In this document: in pieces, positions 42,201 to 49,010 of the stretch | Numbering within the stretch: the stretch's first letter is position 1 | How the letters are laid out: each line of letters starts with the position of its first letter | Assembly (NCBI GenBank): GCA_900129675.1 | Contig: FSRD01000001.1 | Coordinates: 7,801,501 to 7,865,500, forward strand | From: Bradyrhizobium erythrophlei | Lineage (GTDB): Bacteria; Pseudomonadota; Alphaproteobacteria; Rhizobiales; Xanthobacteraceae | Direction: 5' to 3' | Length of the DNA: 64,000 bases | Translations under genes and position numbers: made by a program | The notes under the pieces: generated by a model | Seen by the model: the letters and a program-made list of their open reading frames with translations, nothing else | Told to the model about the DNA's origin: nothing | Databases searched by the model: none

Positions 42201-44474
42201 GTCGCCTTCGGCGACGCTCTTGTCGCCGAACAGCGGTTTGACGCCGATCAGGTTGGTGGCGGGCGCCACCGGCAGCACCAGCTTGCGCTCGACGGCGCGG
42301 CCGCCGGTCTCCGCCATGCGGATGAATATCTGGGCCTCCTGCGGCCGGGTCGATGACGGCGGTTTCGCCAATGAGACCGGGAAGGTCGCGATGCCGTTGG
42401 CGTCGGCTTCGGGCAGGTTTTCGATCGGCGTGCGCTCGTTGCTGGCGGTCTCTTCGTCGGCAACGCCAAACTGGTAGCCGGGGTAGCCGGGCCGTGCCGA
42501 CGCCGGCGCGACCAGCATGTCGCCCTCGAGCTGCAGCCCGGAAGCCGGTGCGCCATAAAGGAAATGCCCGTCGACCTTAAGTTCTACTGGAACTTCAGCT
42601 TTGATCAGCTTCTCCTTGGCCGTGAGATCGAACTCGATCCGCTCCGGGATGTAATCCTCGACCATGAAGGTGGTCTCTCCGACCGACGCCCCCTTGGGGT
42701 CGGTGAAGGCGCGCACCCGCCAGGTCCCGGTCGGGACCGCCGAGTTGAGCGGCACGGCAAAAGTGCGGCCGCCCGCGCCCTGATCCGCCAACACCGCACG
42801 GCGGAACTCGACGCCGTCAGGCCGCTCGATCACCAGCGTCAGTGGGCCGCCGGTCATGGCGTTGCCCTGCCCGTCGCGTAAGAGTGCTGTGAGATAGACG
42901 GTCTCGTTGGAGCGGTAGACGCCGCGCTCGGCATAGACGAAGGCATCGGCGCCGGCCGGAACCGCCCGCCCGGCGACGCCCCGGTCGGTCAGATCGAACG
43001 CGCTGGTTTTCAGGCTGAGGAAGGCGTAGTCGGCCTTCTCGCTCATCACCGTCAGCATCGCCGGCGACAGGCCGCCCTCGCCGCGCGCGAGCCCCGCCTC
43101 GAACAGCACGTGGCCGGATTCATCGGTCTTGCGGGTCGCCAAAATCTCGTTGTTGCGCGCGACTAGCTTCACCTCGGCCCTGGCGACCGCGTCCGTCGAC
43201 GCCAGCGAATTGACGAAGACATGGATGCCGTCATTGCCCGAGAACGCTGTGAGGCCCATGTCCGAGACGATGAACCATTGCGTCGCCAGCGTGCCGTCAT
43301 CGTCGCTGCCGGGGCTCTTGGGAGCAGCCGTCATGACATAGACGCCCGGCTGCAGGTCGCCGAGCGCCTGGTCGACCGGGAACGCGGTGATGACGTCCTG
43401 GTTGAGCGTGGTGGCGGTCGCGAGTTCGCCGGACCAGACCTTGACGCCCCGCTCGTCACCGAGGTCGTTGAGCTGGTAGCGGCTCAGCGTCTTCTGGAAG
43501 TCGCTGTCGATCACGGTGTTGATCAGATTGCGGTCGCCGATCCGGAACACACTCACGTTCACCGCGGGCGTATTGACGCTGACCAGCGGGATGCCGCGCT
43601 GGCCGGTGCGCGGCAGCACATAGGCCCGCCCGGTGAAGCGCACGAACGGCTTGCGGTCGCGGACATAGATGTTGAATTCAGCCGATTTCGGCAGGCTCTC
43701 CTTGACCGTGGACGGCAGGCCGGCGCGCAGGTTGATGTTGTAGCGCTCGCCATGCTTCAGACCGTCGACACAGAGCTGCTTGCCCTCGGCCGTCAGCGCC
43801 GGCTTGTCGGTGCCGGCCAGCGCCAGGAATGGCGCGAAATCGACCCGCTTTGCCAAATCCTCGGAGAACTGGAAGCAGGCCCGCGGCGACGCCCCGTCGG
43901 AATCGACGGTGTAATCCAACAGCCGGAAGCCGTGCTCGTCGCGCATCTTCTCGTATTGGCCGCGGACATCGGCGACCTCGCTCATGTCCAGCGACAGCCT
44001 TAGGCTATCCAGCGCCGGCCGCCACAATTTCCGGTCGGACATCGCCCGGCCGAGCACCGCCAGCGCGTCGGCCTCCTCGGCCGGGTTGCCGGCACGCTGG
44101 TAGGCGATGTAGGCCGCCGTCGAGGCGCGCTCCAGCAGGAAAGTCTGCTCGCTGGAACTGGCGGAGCGGATCTGGAAGATCGTCTTGGCCAGCCGCAGCC
44201 AGTTGCCGCTGTCTTCCGGCGTGGTGGCGGCGATCTGGCCGAGGATCTGCAGGCCGGTCCGGAAGTCGAACCGCTTGAAGGCGGCGTCAGCGTCGGTCCG
44301 CAAGCTCGCGGTGGATTTGGCGACCGGGCCCGCCTCGCTCTTGATCTGGGCTTCCAGCTTGATCGCGGAATCGGCGAGATCGTCGCGTTTGAAGGCCTTG
44401 TCCGCCGCCTGTGCCGCGACCAGACCAAGCGCCAGCGTGGCGCAAAATGCTGCGGCGCGAACCAAACCGATCAT
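39270..44474 (-). CDS. Bacterial alpha-2-macroglobulin (YfhM-type)
   Basis: The protein has 1734 residues from ATG 44474. A signal peptide ends in LALGLVAAQA. Multiple MG domains, the bait region and a TED domain follow; the thioester motif is YPHGCSEQITSRALPLLYVN (about residue 1283), with Cys and Gln kept as CSEQ. These giant periplasmic proteins trap proteases that breach the outer membrane, then are anchored near PBP1C, which repairs murein. The stop overlaps pbpC by four bases. An upstream extension of 36 codons is rejected, as it precedes the signal peptide. Confidence 0.92.
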   Translation of the reverse strand: MIGLVRAAAFCATLALGLVAAQAADKAFKRDDLADSAIKLEAQIKSEAGPVAKSTASLRTDADAAFKRFDFRTGLQILGQIAATTPEDSGNWLRLAKTIFQIRSASSSEQTFLLERASTAAYIAYQRAGNPAEEADALAVLGRAMSDRKLWRPALDSLRLSLDMSEVADVRGQYEKMRDEHGFRLLDYTVDSDGASPRACFQFSEDLAKRVDFAPFLALAGTDKPALTAEGKQLCVDGLKHGERYNINLRAGLPSTVKESLPKSAEFNIYVRDRKPFVRFTGRAYVLPRTGQRGIPLVSVNTPAVNVSVFRIGDRNLINTVIDSDFQKTLSRYQLNDLGDERGVKVWSGELATATTLNQDVITAFPVDQALGDLQPGVYVMTAAPKSPGSDDDGTLATQWFIVSDMGLTAFSGNDGIHVFVNSLASTDAVARAEVKLVARNNEILATRKTDESGHVLFEAGLARGEGGLSPAMLTVMSEKADYAFLSLKTSAFDLTDRGVAGRAVPAGADAFVYAERGVYRSNETVYLTALLRDGQGNAMTGGPLTLVIERPDGVEFRRAVLADQGAGGRTFAVPLNSAVPTGTWRVRAFTDPKGASVGETTFMVEDYIPERIEFDLTAKEKLIKAEVPVELKVDGHFLYGAPASGLQLEGDMLVAPASARPGYPGYQFGVADEETASNERTPIENLPEADANGIATFPVSLAKPPSSTRPQEAQIFIRMAETGGRAVERKLVLPVAPATNLIGVKPLFGDKSVAEGDKAEFEVVFVAPDGKQLPRDGLRYELLKMESRYQWYRQNSSWEYEPVKSTSRVADGDLKLAADKPSRVTLAPQPGRYRLDVKSSDADGPVTSVQFDVGWYSDGSADTPDLLETSIDKPEYASGDTMVVSVNARSAGKLTINVLGDRLLTTQTTDVKEGTQQVKIAVGKDWGAGAYVLATLRRPLDAAALRMPGRAIGLKWFGIDKKTRTLQVDLSPPALVRPGTALKIPVKLGGLNPGEDAKIVVAAVDVGILNLTNYKPPAPDDYYLGQRRLTSEIRDLYGQLIDGMQGTRGQLKTGGDSGGAELQGNPPTQKPLALYSGIVTVGPDGSAEISFDIPEFAGTARLMAVAWSSTKVGRATTDVIVRDPVVLTATLPRFLLNGDHGTMSIDLDNVEGAPGDYAINVRTSGPVKVTGNPTTTAKLAARQRTSMALALDAGGAGTANIDVDITGPNGLALARHYALDVKAATQILARRSIRTLAKGESLTLTSDMFSDLVPGTGSVSLSASLSTALDAATILKALDRYPHGCSEQITSRALPLLYVNDLAAGAHLAMDTAVDERIKDAIDRLLARQGSNGSFGLWSAGGDDAWLDAYVTDFLTRAREKGFAVPDVLFKNALDRIRNAVVNANEPEKDGGRDLAYGLYVLARNGAAPIGDLRYLADTKLGNLATPIAKSQLAAALALVGDKARAERVYGAALEALAPKPVIEFGRVDYGSALRDAAALVSLASEGNAPRATLTQAVLRVEAARGLTPYTSTQENAWMVLAARALAKETLSLDVDGQPIKTALYRSYKAEAMAGKPVKITNTGDAPVQAVVSVSGSPVTPEPAASNGFKIERSYFTLDGKPADVTKARQNDRFAVVLKVTEAKPEFGHIMVSDYLPAGLEIDNPHLVSSGDSGTLDWIEDGEEPENTEFRDDRFTAAIDRASDDKAVFTVAYVVRAVSPGKYVLPQAYVEDMYNPSRYGRSGTGTVEVRPAK

Positions 44475-44772
44475 GATGGAGCTCCCTGCGCGGACGACCG
44501 CCGCGTGAGTTGAGAAAAATGCGTGAAAAGGTGACGGACTGATGGCGGGGGAACCGGCGCGCGAAAAAGTCGCATGCGACATTGCTGAACAATCCTTGGT
44601 CGCAACCGTCCCTGGCGCGCGCCGGCGGGCTACCAGCAGAGCTTTGGGTCAAGGGCGGACCGGACGCAATGGTCCGGCGTCTGGCTTTGTCGCTGGCTTG
44701 CAGAAATCGGTTCAGAACGGGCTTGGCGCGGAAGCGGATTTTTCATATTGGCAGTGCTAGAAGACCCCCGAC
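44475..44772. other. Gap between alpha-2-macroglobulin and tRNA-Arg
   Basis: No gene is seen. It should contain the promoter of the alpha-2-macroglobulin/pbpC pair. Confidence 0.45.
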
Positions 44773-44849
44773 GGTCCCATAGCTCAACTGGATAGAGTAA
44801 CGGATTTCTACTCCGTGGGTTGCAGGTTCGAATCCTGCTGGGATCGCCA
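44773..44849 (+). tRNA. tRNA-Arg (TCT)
   Basis: The gene has 77 nt with CCA encoded. The acceptor GGTCCCA pairs with TGGGATC (one G-U), the anticodon stem CGGAT/CTCCG-type arm displays TCT in the loop TTTCTAC, and the T arm is CAGG-TTCGAAT-CCTG. The accessory tract begins immediately downstream; no duplicated tRNA end or integrase was found for it here. Confidence 0.93.
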
Positions 44850-45058
44850 GTATTTTCAATGCGATGCGCGTTCTGTTCTCGTTAAATCCGTGTTGCGGGC
44901 TGTAACGAGGAAAACCCTTTAATATCAGCCTTTCCCGTTTAGTCCCACTGCGGTTCGTTTTTCGTTCGCGATTTTGATAGCCGGTTGCCTGCCCACTGGC
45001 GGCGCGCTTTGATGGCGCATGCCCGAACTCACCCGCCAGAAGATTACGCTCGGGGCAG

Positions 45059-45145
45059 GCATTGAACCGCGGCCACGTTCGCGAGTTCAACCCCGATCGC
45101 AAAGATACGCATTGGGGAAAGCGGAAGCTGAAGCGGGACCAATGA
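45059..45145 (+). pseudogene. Basic microprotein, second copy (start unclear)
   Basis: The frame encodes ALNRGHVREFNPDRKDTHWG and KRKLKRDQ, the same peptide as microgene B at 11706-11801. No ATG precedes it in frame; TTG 45062 is possible. Upstream, in another frame, MPELTRQKITLG (from 45019) looks like the head of a different small protein, so this may be a fusion scar. A GC-rich hairpin follows (45149-45171). Confidence 0.5.
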
Positions 45146-45148
45146 AAA

Positions 45149-45171
45149 GCCCGCCGGCGCGAACCGGCGGC
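45149..45171 (+). terminator. Recurrent GCCGGCG hairpin, copy 1
   Basis: GCCCGCCGGCG and GAACCGGCGGC form a stem with one weak pair. Related hairpins lie at 45781, 48875 and 52852, each just downstream of a small gene. Confidence 0.5.
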
Positions 45172-45275
45172 CTCACCCCTCATCGTCCGGTTGCCGAGCC
45201 CTGGTAGTGGGTTCAGTTTGATTGTGGCAGGCTTACTCACTGGAAAACGGACAGTCCGGAGCGCATGTTCGCGGG

Positions 45276-45473
45276 ATGGCACAAGGCTCATCTGCACCAC
45301 CATTAACCCGCGAAGAATTCGCCTCTTTGCAGCACTGCGCCAAGGGTCCGATGCACCGCACAATCCCGCCCGAACACAAAGACCGACTGATCCAACTAGG
45401 ATACATCCTGGAATTGCCGGGCGAACTTCGACTAACGAACGCTGGCAGGCACAGGATTGCGGAAGGCGAATGA
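45276..45473 (+). CDS. Small hypothetical protein (Bradyrhizobium type)
   Basis: The protein has 65 residues from ATG 45276: MAQGSSAPPLTREEFASLQH, HRTIPPEHKDRLIQLGYILE, LRLTNAGRHRIAEGE. An earlier ATG at 45222 gives an unconvincing leader. The pattern of a short helix, an IPPEH turn, then LGY...L.LT..GR.RI suggests a small winged-helix-like fold. Its TGA overlaps the ATG of the DUF3551 gene by four bases, so the two are coupled. Function unknown. Confidence 0.65.
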   Translation: MAQGSSAPPLTREEFASLQHCAKGPMHRTIPPEHKDRLIQLGYILELPGELRLTNAGRHRIAEGE

Positions 45474-45760
45474 CAGACAAGCATCCCAAACGCCCCGGGG
45501 ACCGCATTCTAGCCTTGGCGATTTTGGCAATCGGGACGGTGTCAATAGAGCCGGTGGCGGCCCAGACGTATGATCCGGCTTACCCGGTTTGCCTGCACGT
45601 CTACACCCTGGGGGCCAACTATTACGAATGCCGCTACACGTCGCTGCCTCAGTGCAACGCGTCGGCATCGGGCCGCGCAGCACAGTGCGTCATCAATCCA
45701 TATTTCGCGGGCGCGGAAGAACCCGCGGGTTATCGGCGGCATCGTCGCCGCATCTACTAA
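45470..45760 (+). CDS. DUF3551 exported protein, copy 1
   Basis: The protein has 96 residues. An N-terminal extension MTDKHPKRPGDR precedes a signal peptide ILALAILAIGTVSIEPVAAQ. The mature part YDPAYPVCLHVYTLGANYYE, CRYTSLPQCNASASGRAAQC is the DUF3551 signature with four Cys. It is almost identical to the copy at 52580-52831, which lacks the extension and has a shorter mid-loop. Export to the periplasm is expected; function unknown. A GCCGGCG hairpin terminator follows. Confidence 0.8.
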   Translation: MTDKHPKRPGDRILALAILAIGTVSIEPVAAQTYDPAYPVCLHVYTLGANYYECRYTSLPQCNASASGRAAQCVINPYFAGAEEPAGYRRHRRRIY

Positions 45761-45780
45761 GGCGGGTCGCAAGAGACGCC

Positions 45781-45806
45781 AGCCCGCCGGCGTGAACCGG
45801 CGGGCT
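45781..45806 (+). terminator. Recurrent GCCGGCG hairpin, copy 2
   Basis: AGCCCGCCGG pairs with CCGGCGGGCT around CGTGAA, a 10-bp stem, followed by GTTC. It lies 20 bases after the DUF3551 gene. Confidence 0.65.
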
Positions 45807-45841
45807 GTTCGATCGATGCCCCCCACCGGGGCCACCTCAGT

Positions 45842-46564
45842 TTAGGCGGGTAACTTGAATGAGTCGTTCCGCTTCCCAGCAGTCGTGGATGCAGCAAAGT
45901 GAGCGCCGCCTATCGAGTTGGAGGAAGTATGAAAAATCAACAACCTCGCTCGCGTGTCGATTGTGAATGGAGCGATGGCGTTGACGACCGGGAAGGCTAG
46001 TAGCATCTCACCTGTAGATGAAACCCCGGCCCACACATTGCGGACAGTATGCCGACCAATCTGCACCTCCCTGATGAGAAGGGTTGGCAGGGTGCGGATC
46101 GTGCCATCGGCCATCTTGAAGCGAACAGCTTCCTGCCGAACCCCATAACCATCGCGTACAATTCTGGCAGCGATAGCCTCTGATACCAGGCACGTTGTCG
46201 CGCCAGTATCCAACAGCATCCTAAGCGGCTGGACGCCCAATACCACATCAATCATTGCCGACGTGCCATTGTTAGTTGGATAGATCGGCACGCTGTCCGC
46301 TACCCGAGCCGATTCAGTAGTTGCGGCGATAGTAGGTGCGGCGACAGGGGTTAAGGCAGCCTCGAGCCGCGAATGCCACTGGGCTTTGTCGGCGACGTAA
46401 AGCATCGCGCCTAAAACGGCTGCGATCATGGAGAGGCGATAGAAGAAGGCGTCGGTCACTGGCGACCGTTCGCTCCCAGTGCGGAGTCTGAGGACACTGC
46501 GCACTAGGAAGAAAAAGACTGCCATCGCCAGGAAGACGATGCTGTAAGGATCGACCTTGACCAT
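45842..46564 (-). CDS. Membrane-anchored retropepsin-like aspartic protease
   Basis: The protein has 240 residues. Two N-terminal hydrophobic segments (IVFLAMAVFFFLVRSVL, LSMIAAVLGAMLYVA) are followed by a clan AA domain: VVLGVQPLRMLLDTGATTCL carries the catalytic DTG, then VRFKMADGTIRTLPTLLIRE and a hydrophobic-Gly-like end. It resembles the TIGR02281 family of periplasmic single-domain aspartic proteases, which act as dimers. Substrate unknown. It is unlinked to any operon. Confidence 0.82.
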   Translation of the reverse strand: MVKVDPYSIVFLAMAVFFFLVRSVLRLRTGSERSPVTDAFFYRLSMIAAVLGAMLYVADKAQWHSRLEAALTPVAAPTIAATTESARVADSVPIYPTNNGTSAMIDVVLGVQPLRMLLDTGATTCLVSEAIAARIVRDGYGVRQEAVRFKMADGTIRTLPTLLIREVQIGRHTVRNVWAGVSSTGEMLLAFPVVNAIAPFTIDTRARLLIFHTSSNSIGGAHFAASTTAGKRNDSFKLPA

Positions 46565-46890
46565 TGTGCGCCCAATCTACGCCCTACCCTCAGCGGCCCA
46601 CCGGGCGGCCCCAGCGGGGCTTGTGGCTAATCTGGGGCCGCCCATTGCAGCCGGCGGCAACGCGGAAACGAGGGGCCAACGGCCAGCCAAACTACCGCAA
46701 CCCAGTTGATCGCTCCGAACTAGTTCGGAGTACCTCGGTTTCTTGTTGGCCTCGCTTCCCCGACTATCTGGACGCCCTTCCCCTCGTGGTTCTTGAGGCT
46801 GTGCTGGATGCCGAGCGCGACGCTTTCCGGCATACAAATTTAAGTTTTCTAATTCCAGGGAGGGGAGTAGCGTCGGGAGAAGGGACGAAA
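46565..46890. other. Intergenic region with 18-bp palindrome
   Basis: No supported gene is seen. A perfect palindrome CTCCGAACTAGTTCGGAG lies at 46713-46730; its centre is CTAG, the target used by the two IS elements at 49011-52151. Confidence 0.4.
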
Positions 46891-47078
46891 ATGAAGGACA
46901 TGCGGGCGTATCTGGAGAAGCTCCGCTGCGACGCCGCAGAATGGCCGTTATCCGTGATCTAGCGACGGATATTCCGAAACGAGAGTTATTCTCTAGATTA
47001 GCCGAGCATTTCAGTTTGCTGGCGTCGGTAGTCGAGCGCGAGATCGAGTCGCGTGAACCGCCAGTCAGCGGCACGTAA
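46891..47078 (+). pseudogene. Frameshifted small helical protein
   Basis: ATG 46891 encodes MKDMRAYLEKLRCDAAEW. The family then continues in the next frame as AVIRDLATDIPKRELFSRLA, EHFSLLASVVEREIES to TAA 47078. Inserting one base at GAATG/GCC near 46942 would restore the frame. This matches a small orphan family of Bradyrhizobium (LRxDAAEC...ISDLATDPxKRELFxRLAEH). Natural decay and sequencing error are both possible. Confidence 0.6.
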
Positions 47079-47134
47079 CTTAGGTACGGGCCTGTTTCCA
47101 ACTTCAGTTCCCGCCTGAAGCAAGGGGGAATGCC

Positions 47135-47365
47135 ATGATAGATTACCCAGCCGCAATCCCACTATTCGCAATTCCGCAACTCCGCTGCCCGAAATGCCGA
47201 GCGCGCATGAAGCTTGCGCGCACCTCGCCGGGGCCTACAGGATATGAACTTCGCAGGCTCAACTGCTCCGAATGCGATCACGTCGAAGAAATCGCCATAC
47301 CGTCGGATCCGATGAAATCAGATGCAACTTGCTGGTTCACGGGCGAGCTACATCCGCCGAAGTAA
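47135..47365 (+). CDS. Zinc-ribbon-like small protein
   Basis: The protein has 76 residues. CPKC (about 18-21) and CSEC (about 44-47) could bind one zinc ion: IPQLRCPKCRARMKLARTSP, ELRRLNCSECDHVEEIAI, then DPMKSDATCWFTGELHPPK. The layout matches a small orphan family common in Bradyrhizobium. AAGGGGGAAT precedes the ATG. Function unknown; nucleic-acid or protein binding is a guess. Confidence 0.7.
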   Translation: MIDYPAAIPLFAIPQLRCPKCRARMKLARTSPGPTGYELRRLNCSECDHVEEIAIPSDPMKSDATCWFTGELHPPK

Positions 47366-47834
47366 GGCGCCTCAGTTGTCCTTTGGTGCAAGTGACCCCG
47401 CTTTGTTTTGGGTGTCCTAATTCCCCGCCGTGAGGCCCAAAGAGACGACCCCAGCCGGGCCTTGGCTGGGGCCGCATTCCCATCGCGCCCCTTTCCGAGA
47501 AAGGACACGACGCCCAGGAATTCACCATTCAATATGGCCGGTCCAATGTCCTAATTCGGAAGAGTGAGTGTCCTAATTAGGACAGCACCGTTATCCGATC
47601 TCGAGCCGAAGTTCACCTCACCTGTGCCTGTGGGCACGGCGGCGCGGATGTTCGACCCTCGTTTGCGGTCGACAACGCCGTCGCCGCGGGCGAGCGCGCG
47701 GCCTGAGATCGAGTGCAGACTCGCGGCCGGCGAGCGGGTTGCGGCTGGCGCAATATTGAAGCTGCGGTCCGCCGCGGCAGCTTGAGCAATTCCCGCCAGC
47801 CAACTCACACACAGCCTCGGTTCGCCTGCCGAGT
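47366..47834. other. Intergenic region with TGTCCTAATT repeats
   Basis: No supported gene is seen. TGTCCTAATT occurs at 47413-47422, 47547-47556 and 47569-47578; the last is half of the perfect palindrome TGTCCTAATTAGGACA (47569-47584). The word resembles the end of the ISAzo13-type element at 60441-60449, so these may be scars of IS ends; an operator is the alternative. Confidence 0.4.
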
Positions 47835-48185
47835 TCACTGGCCGCTCCACGCGCTCTTGGGCGGTTCATAACCGTTGTAGTTCCACCAGCTCTTTGGCGC
47901 CTGGCGTCGCGCAACGTCGTTGTTCCACCAACTATCTGGCGCTTGAAGTGGACCGCTCTGCTGGACGGACAGACTTTGTTGCTCGACGGGACCAGCGCCC
48001 CTCTCCTCACTGCGCATTTGGCGTTTTGCACGCTGGTTCTTTGCCCTGAGCTCCGGACTGTCGAGTAACTCCCCTCCTGGCCCGTAGATGTGTTCGACGT
48101 CGCCAGTGATGACTCTGACTTGGGCATAGGATGGCGCAACCAAGCCCATGGCAGCGACAATCAAGAGAGCGAATTTCTTCGTCAT
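47835..48185 (-). CDS. Exported hypothetical protein with SWWN repeats
   Basis: The protein has 116 residues from ATG 48185. A signal peptide MTKKFALLIVAAMGLVAPSY ends at AQ. The mature part has VRVITGDVEHIYGPGGELLD, a charged stretch, and two SWWNxx motifs (APDSWWNNDVARRQAPKSWW). A longer frame from 48263 only adds an unlikely leader. It is divergent from 48362, across a tandem repeat. No family recognised. Confidence 0.65.
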   Translation of the reverse strand: MTKKFALLIVAAMGLVAPSYAQVRVITGDVEHIYGPGGELLDSPELRAKNQRAKRQMRSEERGAGPVEQQSLSVQQSGPLQAPDSWWNNDVARRQAPKSWWNYNGYEPPKSAWSGQ

Positions 48186-48263
48186 GATCCGGACTCCCGT
48201 CAGCGCGAGGGGTAAAGTTAACGCATAATATAGTTGGCATATAGTTGGCGGAAGCGTCCCCAA

Positions 48264-48335
48264 TAGGGGGGCCTACGCTGGTAGTAACAGTGGTAATCGT
48301 AGGGGGGCCTACGCTGGTAGTAACAGTGGTAATCG
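48264..48335. repeat. Perfect 2 x 36-bp tandem repeat
   Basis: Two identical 36-base units (48264-48299 and 48300-48335), each starting TAGGGGGGCCTACGCTGGTA, lie between the divergent starts at 48185 and 48362. Upstream location suggests an effect on promoter spacing. 36 is a multiple of three, and both frames remain open. Confidence 0.85.
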
Positions 48336-48361
48336 ATCCCAGTTTCGCTTTTGGATCGATC

Positions 48362-48520
48362 ATGGACAAAGCGGCCGCCTATGCGATCTCAGCCTTAATC
48401 GCCGGTTTCGGTGTTTGGGTCCTTATTGCCGGCCTAAACTCCAGCGCGCCCGCTTTATGGATTTGCGTCGCTCTGATCCCCATAGCGATCGGCGTCTGGA
48501 GCGCGTTCGGTGACACTTAA
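48362..48520 (+). CDS. Small two-span membrane protein
   Basis: The protein has 52 residues from ATG 48362: MDKAAAYAISALIAGFGVWV, LIAGLNSSAPALWICVALIP, IAIGVWSAFGDT. Two hydrophobic helices are joined by a short LNSSAP loop. The frame is open upstream through the tandem repeat, but starting there would add an unnatural repeat peptide. A short hairpin (CTCCCC-TTTC-GGGGAG) follows the stop. Function unknown. Confidence 0.65.
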   Translation: MDKAAAYAISALIAGFGVWVLIAGLNSSAPALWICVALIPIAIGVWSAFGDT

Positions 48521-48568
48521 AAATCCCTCCCCTTTCGGGGAGATTTGCTTGCGCTCGGCCTCCGGTTG

Positions 48569-48595
48569 AGGCCGCCAACTGAGGCGGCCTTTTCG
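48569..48595. terminator. GGCCGCC hairpin with T run
   Basis: GGCCGCC and GGCGGCC pair around AACTGA and are followed by TTTT on the plus strand. It can terminate the 48362 gene. Confidence 0.55.
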
Positions 48596-48596
48596 G

Positions 48597-48707
48597 TTGA
48601 GCGTGCTTGCGTAGCTTCTTAATGATCTCGCGCTGGTCGTCGGCGTATTCTTCGGCGACTTGCCGGGCTTGGTCGGTGCGAGTCGGCTTGTCCTTCGGTT
48701 CGTAATG
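48597..48707 (-). pseudogene. Remnant of a small EEYADDQREIIKKL-type protein
   Basis: The minus frame YEPKDKPTRTDQARQVAEEY, ADDQREIIKKLRKHAQ resembles a short helical orphan family (ARQVxEEYANDLREIIKKLR) of rhizobia. No start codon is in place, and the frame runs on into the hairpin at 48569. Probably a decayed gene. Confidence 0.4.
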
Positions 48708-48780
48708 GCAGGCCGCTATCGAGGCGCCGATGCTGGTAGTCGAGCACGGCGGACCGACGATGTTCGCGCGGGCTGGCGTC

Positions 48781-48888
48781 ATGCGGGCATTGAACCGCGG
48801 CCACGTTCGCGAGTTCAACCCCGACCGCAAAGACACGCATTGGGGAAAACGGAAGCTGAAACGGGTAATGAAAAACCCGCCGGCGTGA
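48781..48888 (+). CDS. Basic microprotein, third copy
   Basis: ATG 48781 encodes MRALNRGHVREFNPDRKDTH, WGKRKLKRVMKNPPA. It matches the copies at 11706 and 45059 up to KLKR; a 2-base change has removed the usual DQ-stop, so the frame reads five codons into the terminator hairpin. Both the peptide and the following hairpin are shared with copy 2. It may be expressed; function unknown. Confidence 0.5.
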   Translation: MRALNRGHVREFNPDRKDTHWGKRKLKRVMKNPPA

Positions 48889-48900
48889 ACCGGCGGGCTT
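48875..48900 (+). terminator. Recurrent GCCGGCG hairpin, copy 3
   Basis: CCCGCCGG pairs with CCGGCGGG around CGTGAA and is followed by CTTTG. The stop of the basic microprotein copy 3 lies inside it. Confidence 0.6.
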
Positions 48901-48936
48901 TGATTATTCGGCTAATCAGGATTGAGCAGGCGAAAC

Positions 48937-49010
48937 TCATTGCGGTTTCGGCTTCACCATCTTTGCGCCCTTCACTTTCTTTTCTTTGGCGGTTTGTTTG
49001 TAGCCTCTAG
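48937..49010 (-). pseudogene. 3' part of an IS-split exported-protein gene
   Basis: Removing both IS elements and one CTAG joins this segment to 52152-52273. The joined frame reads ...GDYATRGYKQTAKEKKVKGA, KMVKPKPQ to TGA at 48937-48939. It supplies the lysine-rich C-terminus of a 63-residue exported protein. Confidence 0.8.

Noticed and set aside
47551..47850. Minus-strand frame of 99 codons
   Set aside because: No motif or ribosome site; it overlaps the end of the exported-protein gene and the TGTCCTAATT repeats.
48264..48335. Possible CRISPR array
   Set aside because: Two contiguous identical 36-base units without spacers and without cas genes are a tandem duplication.
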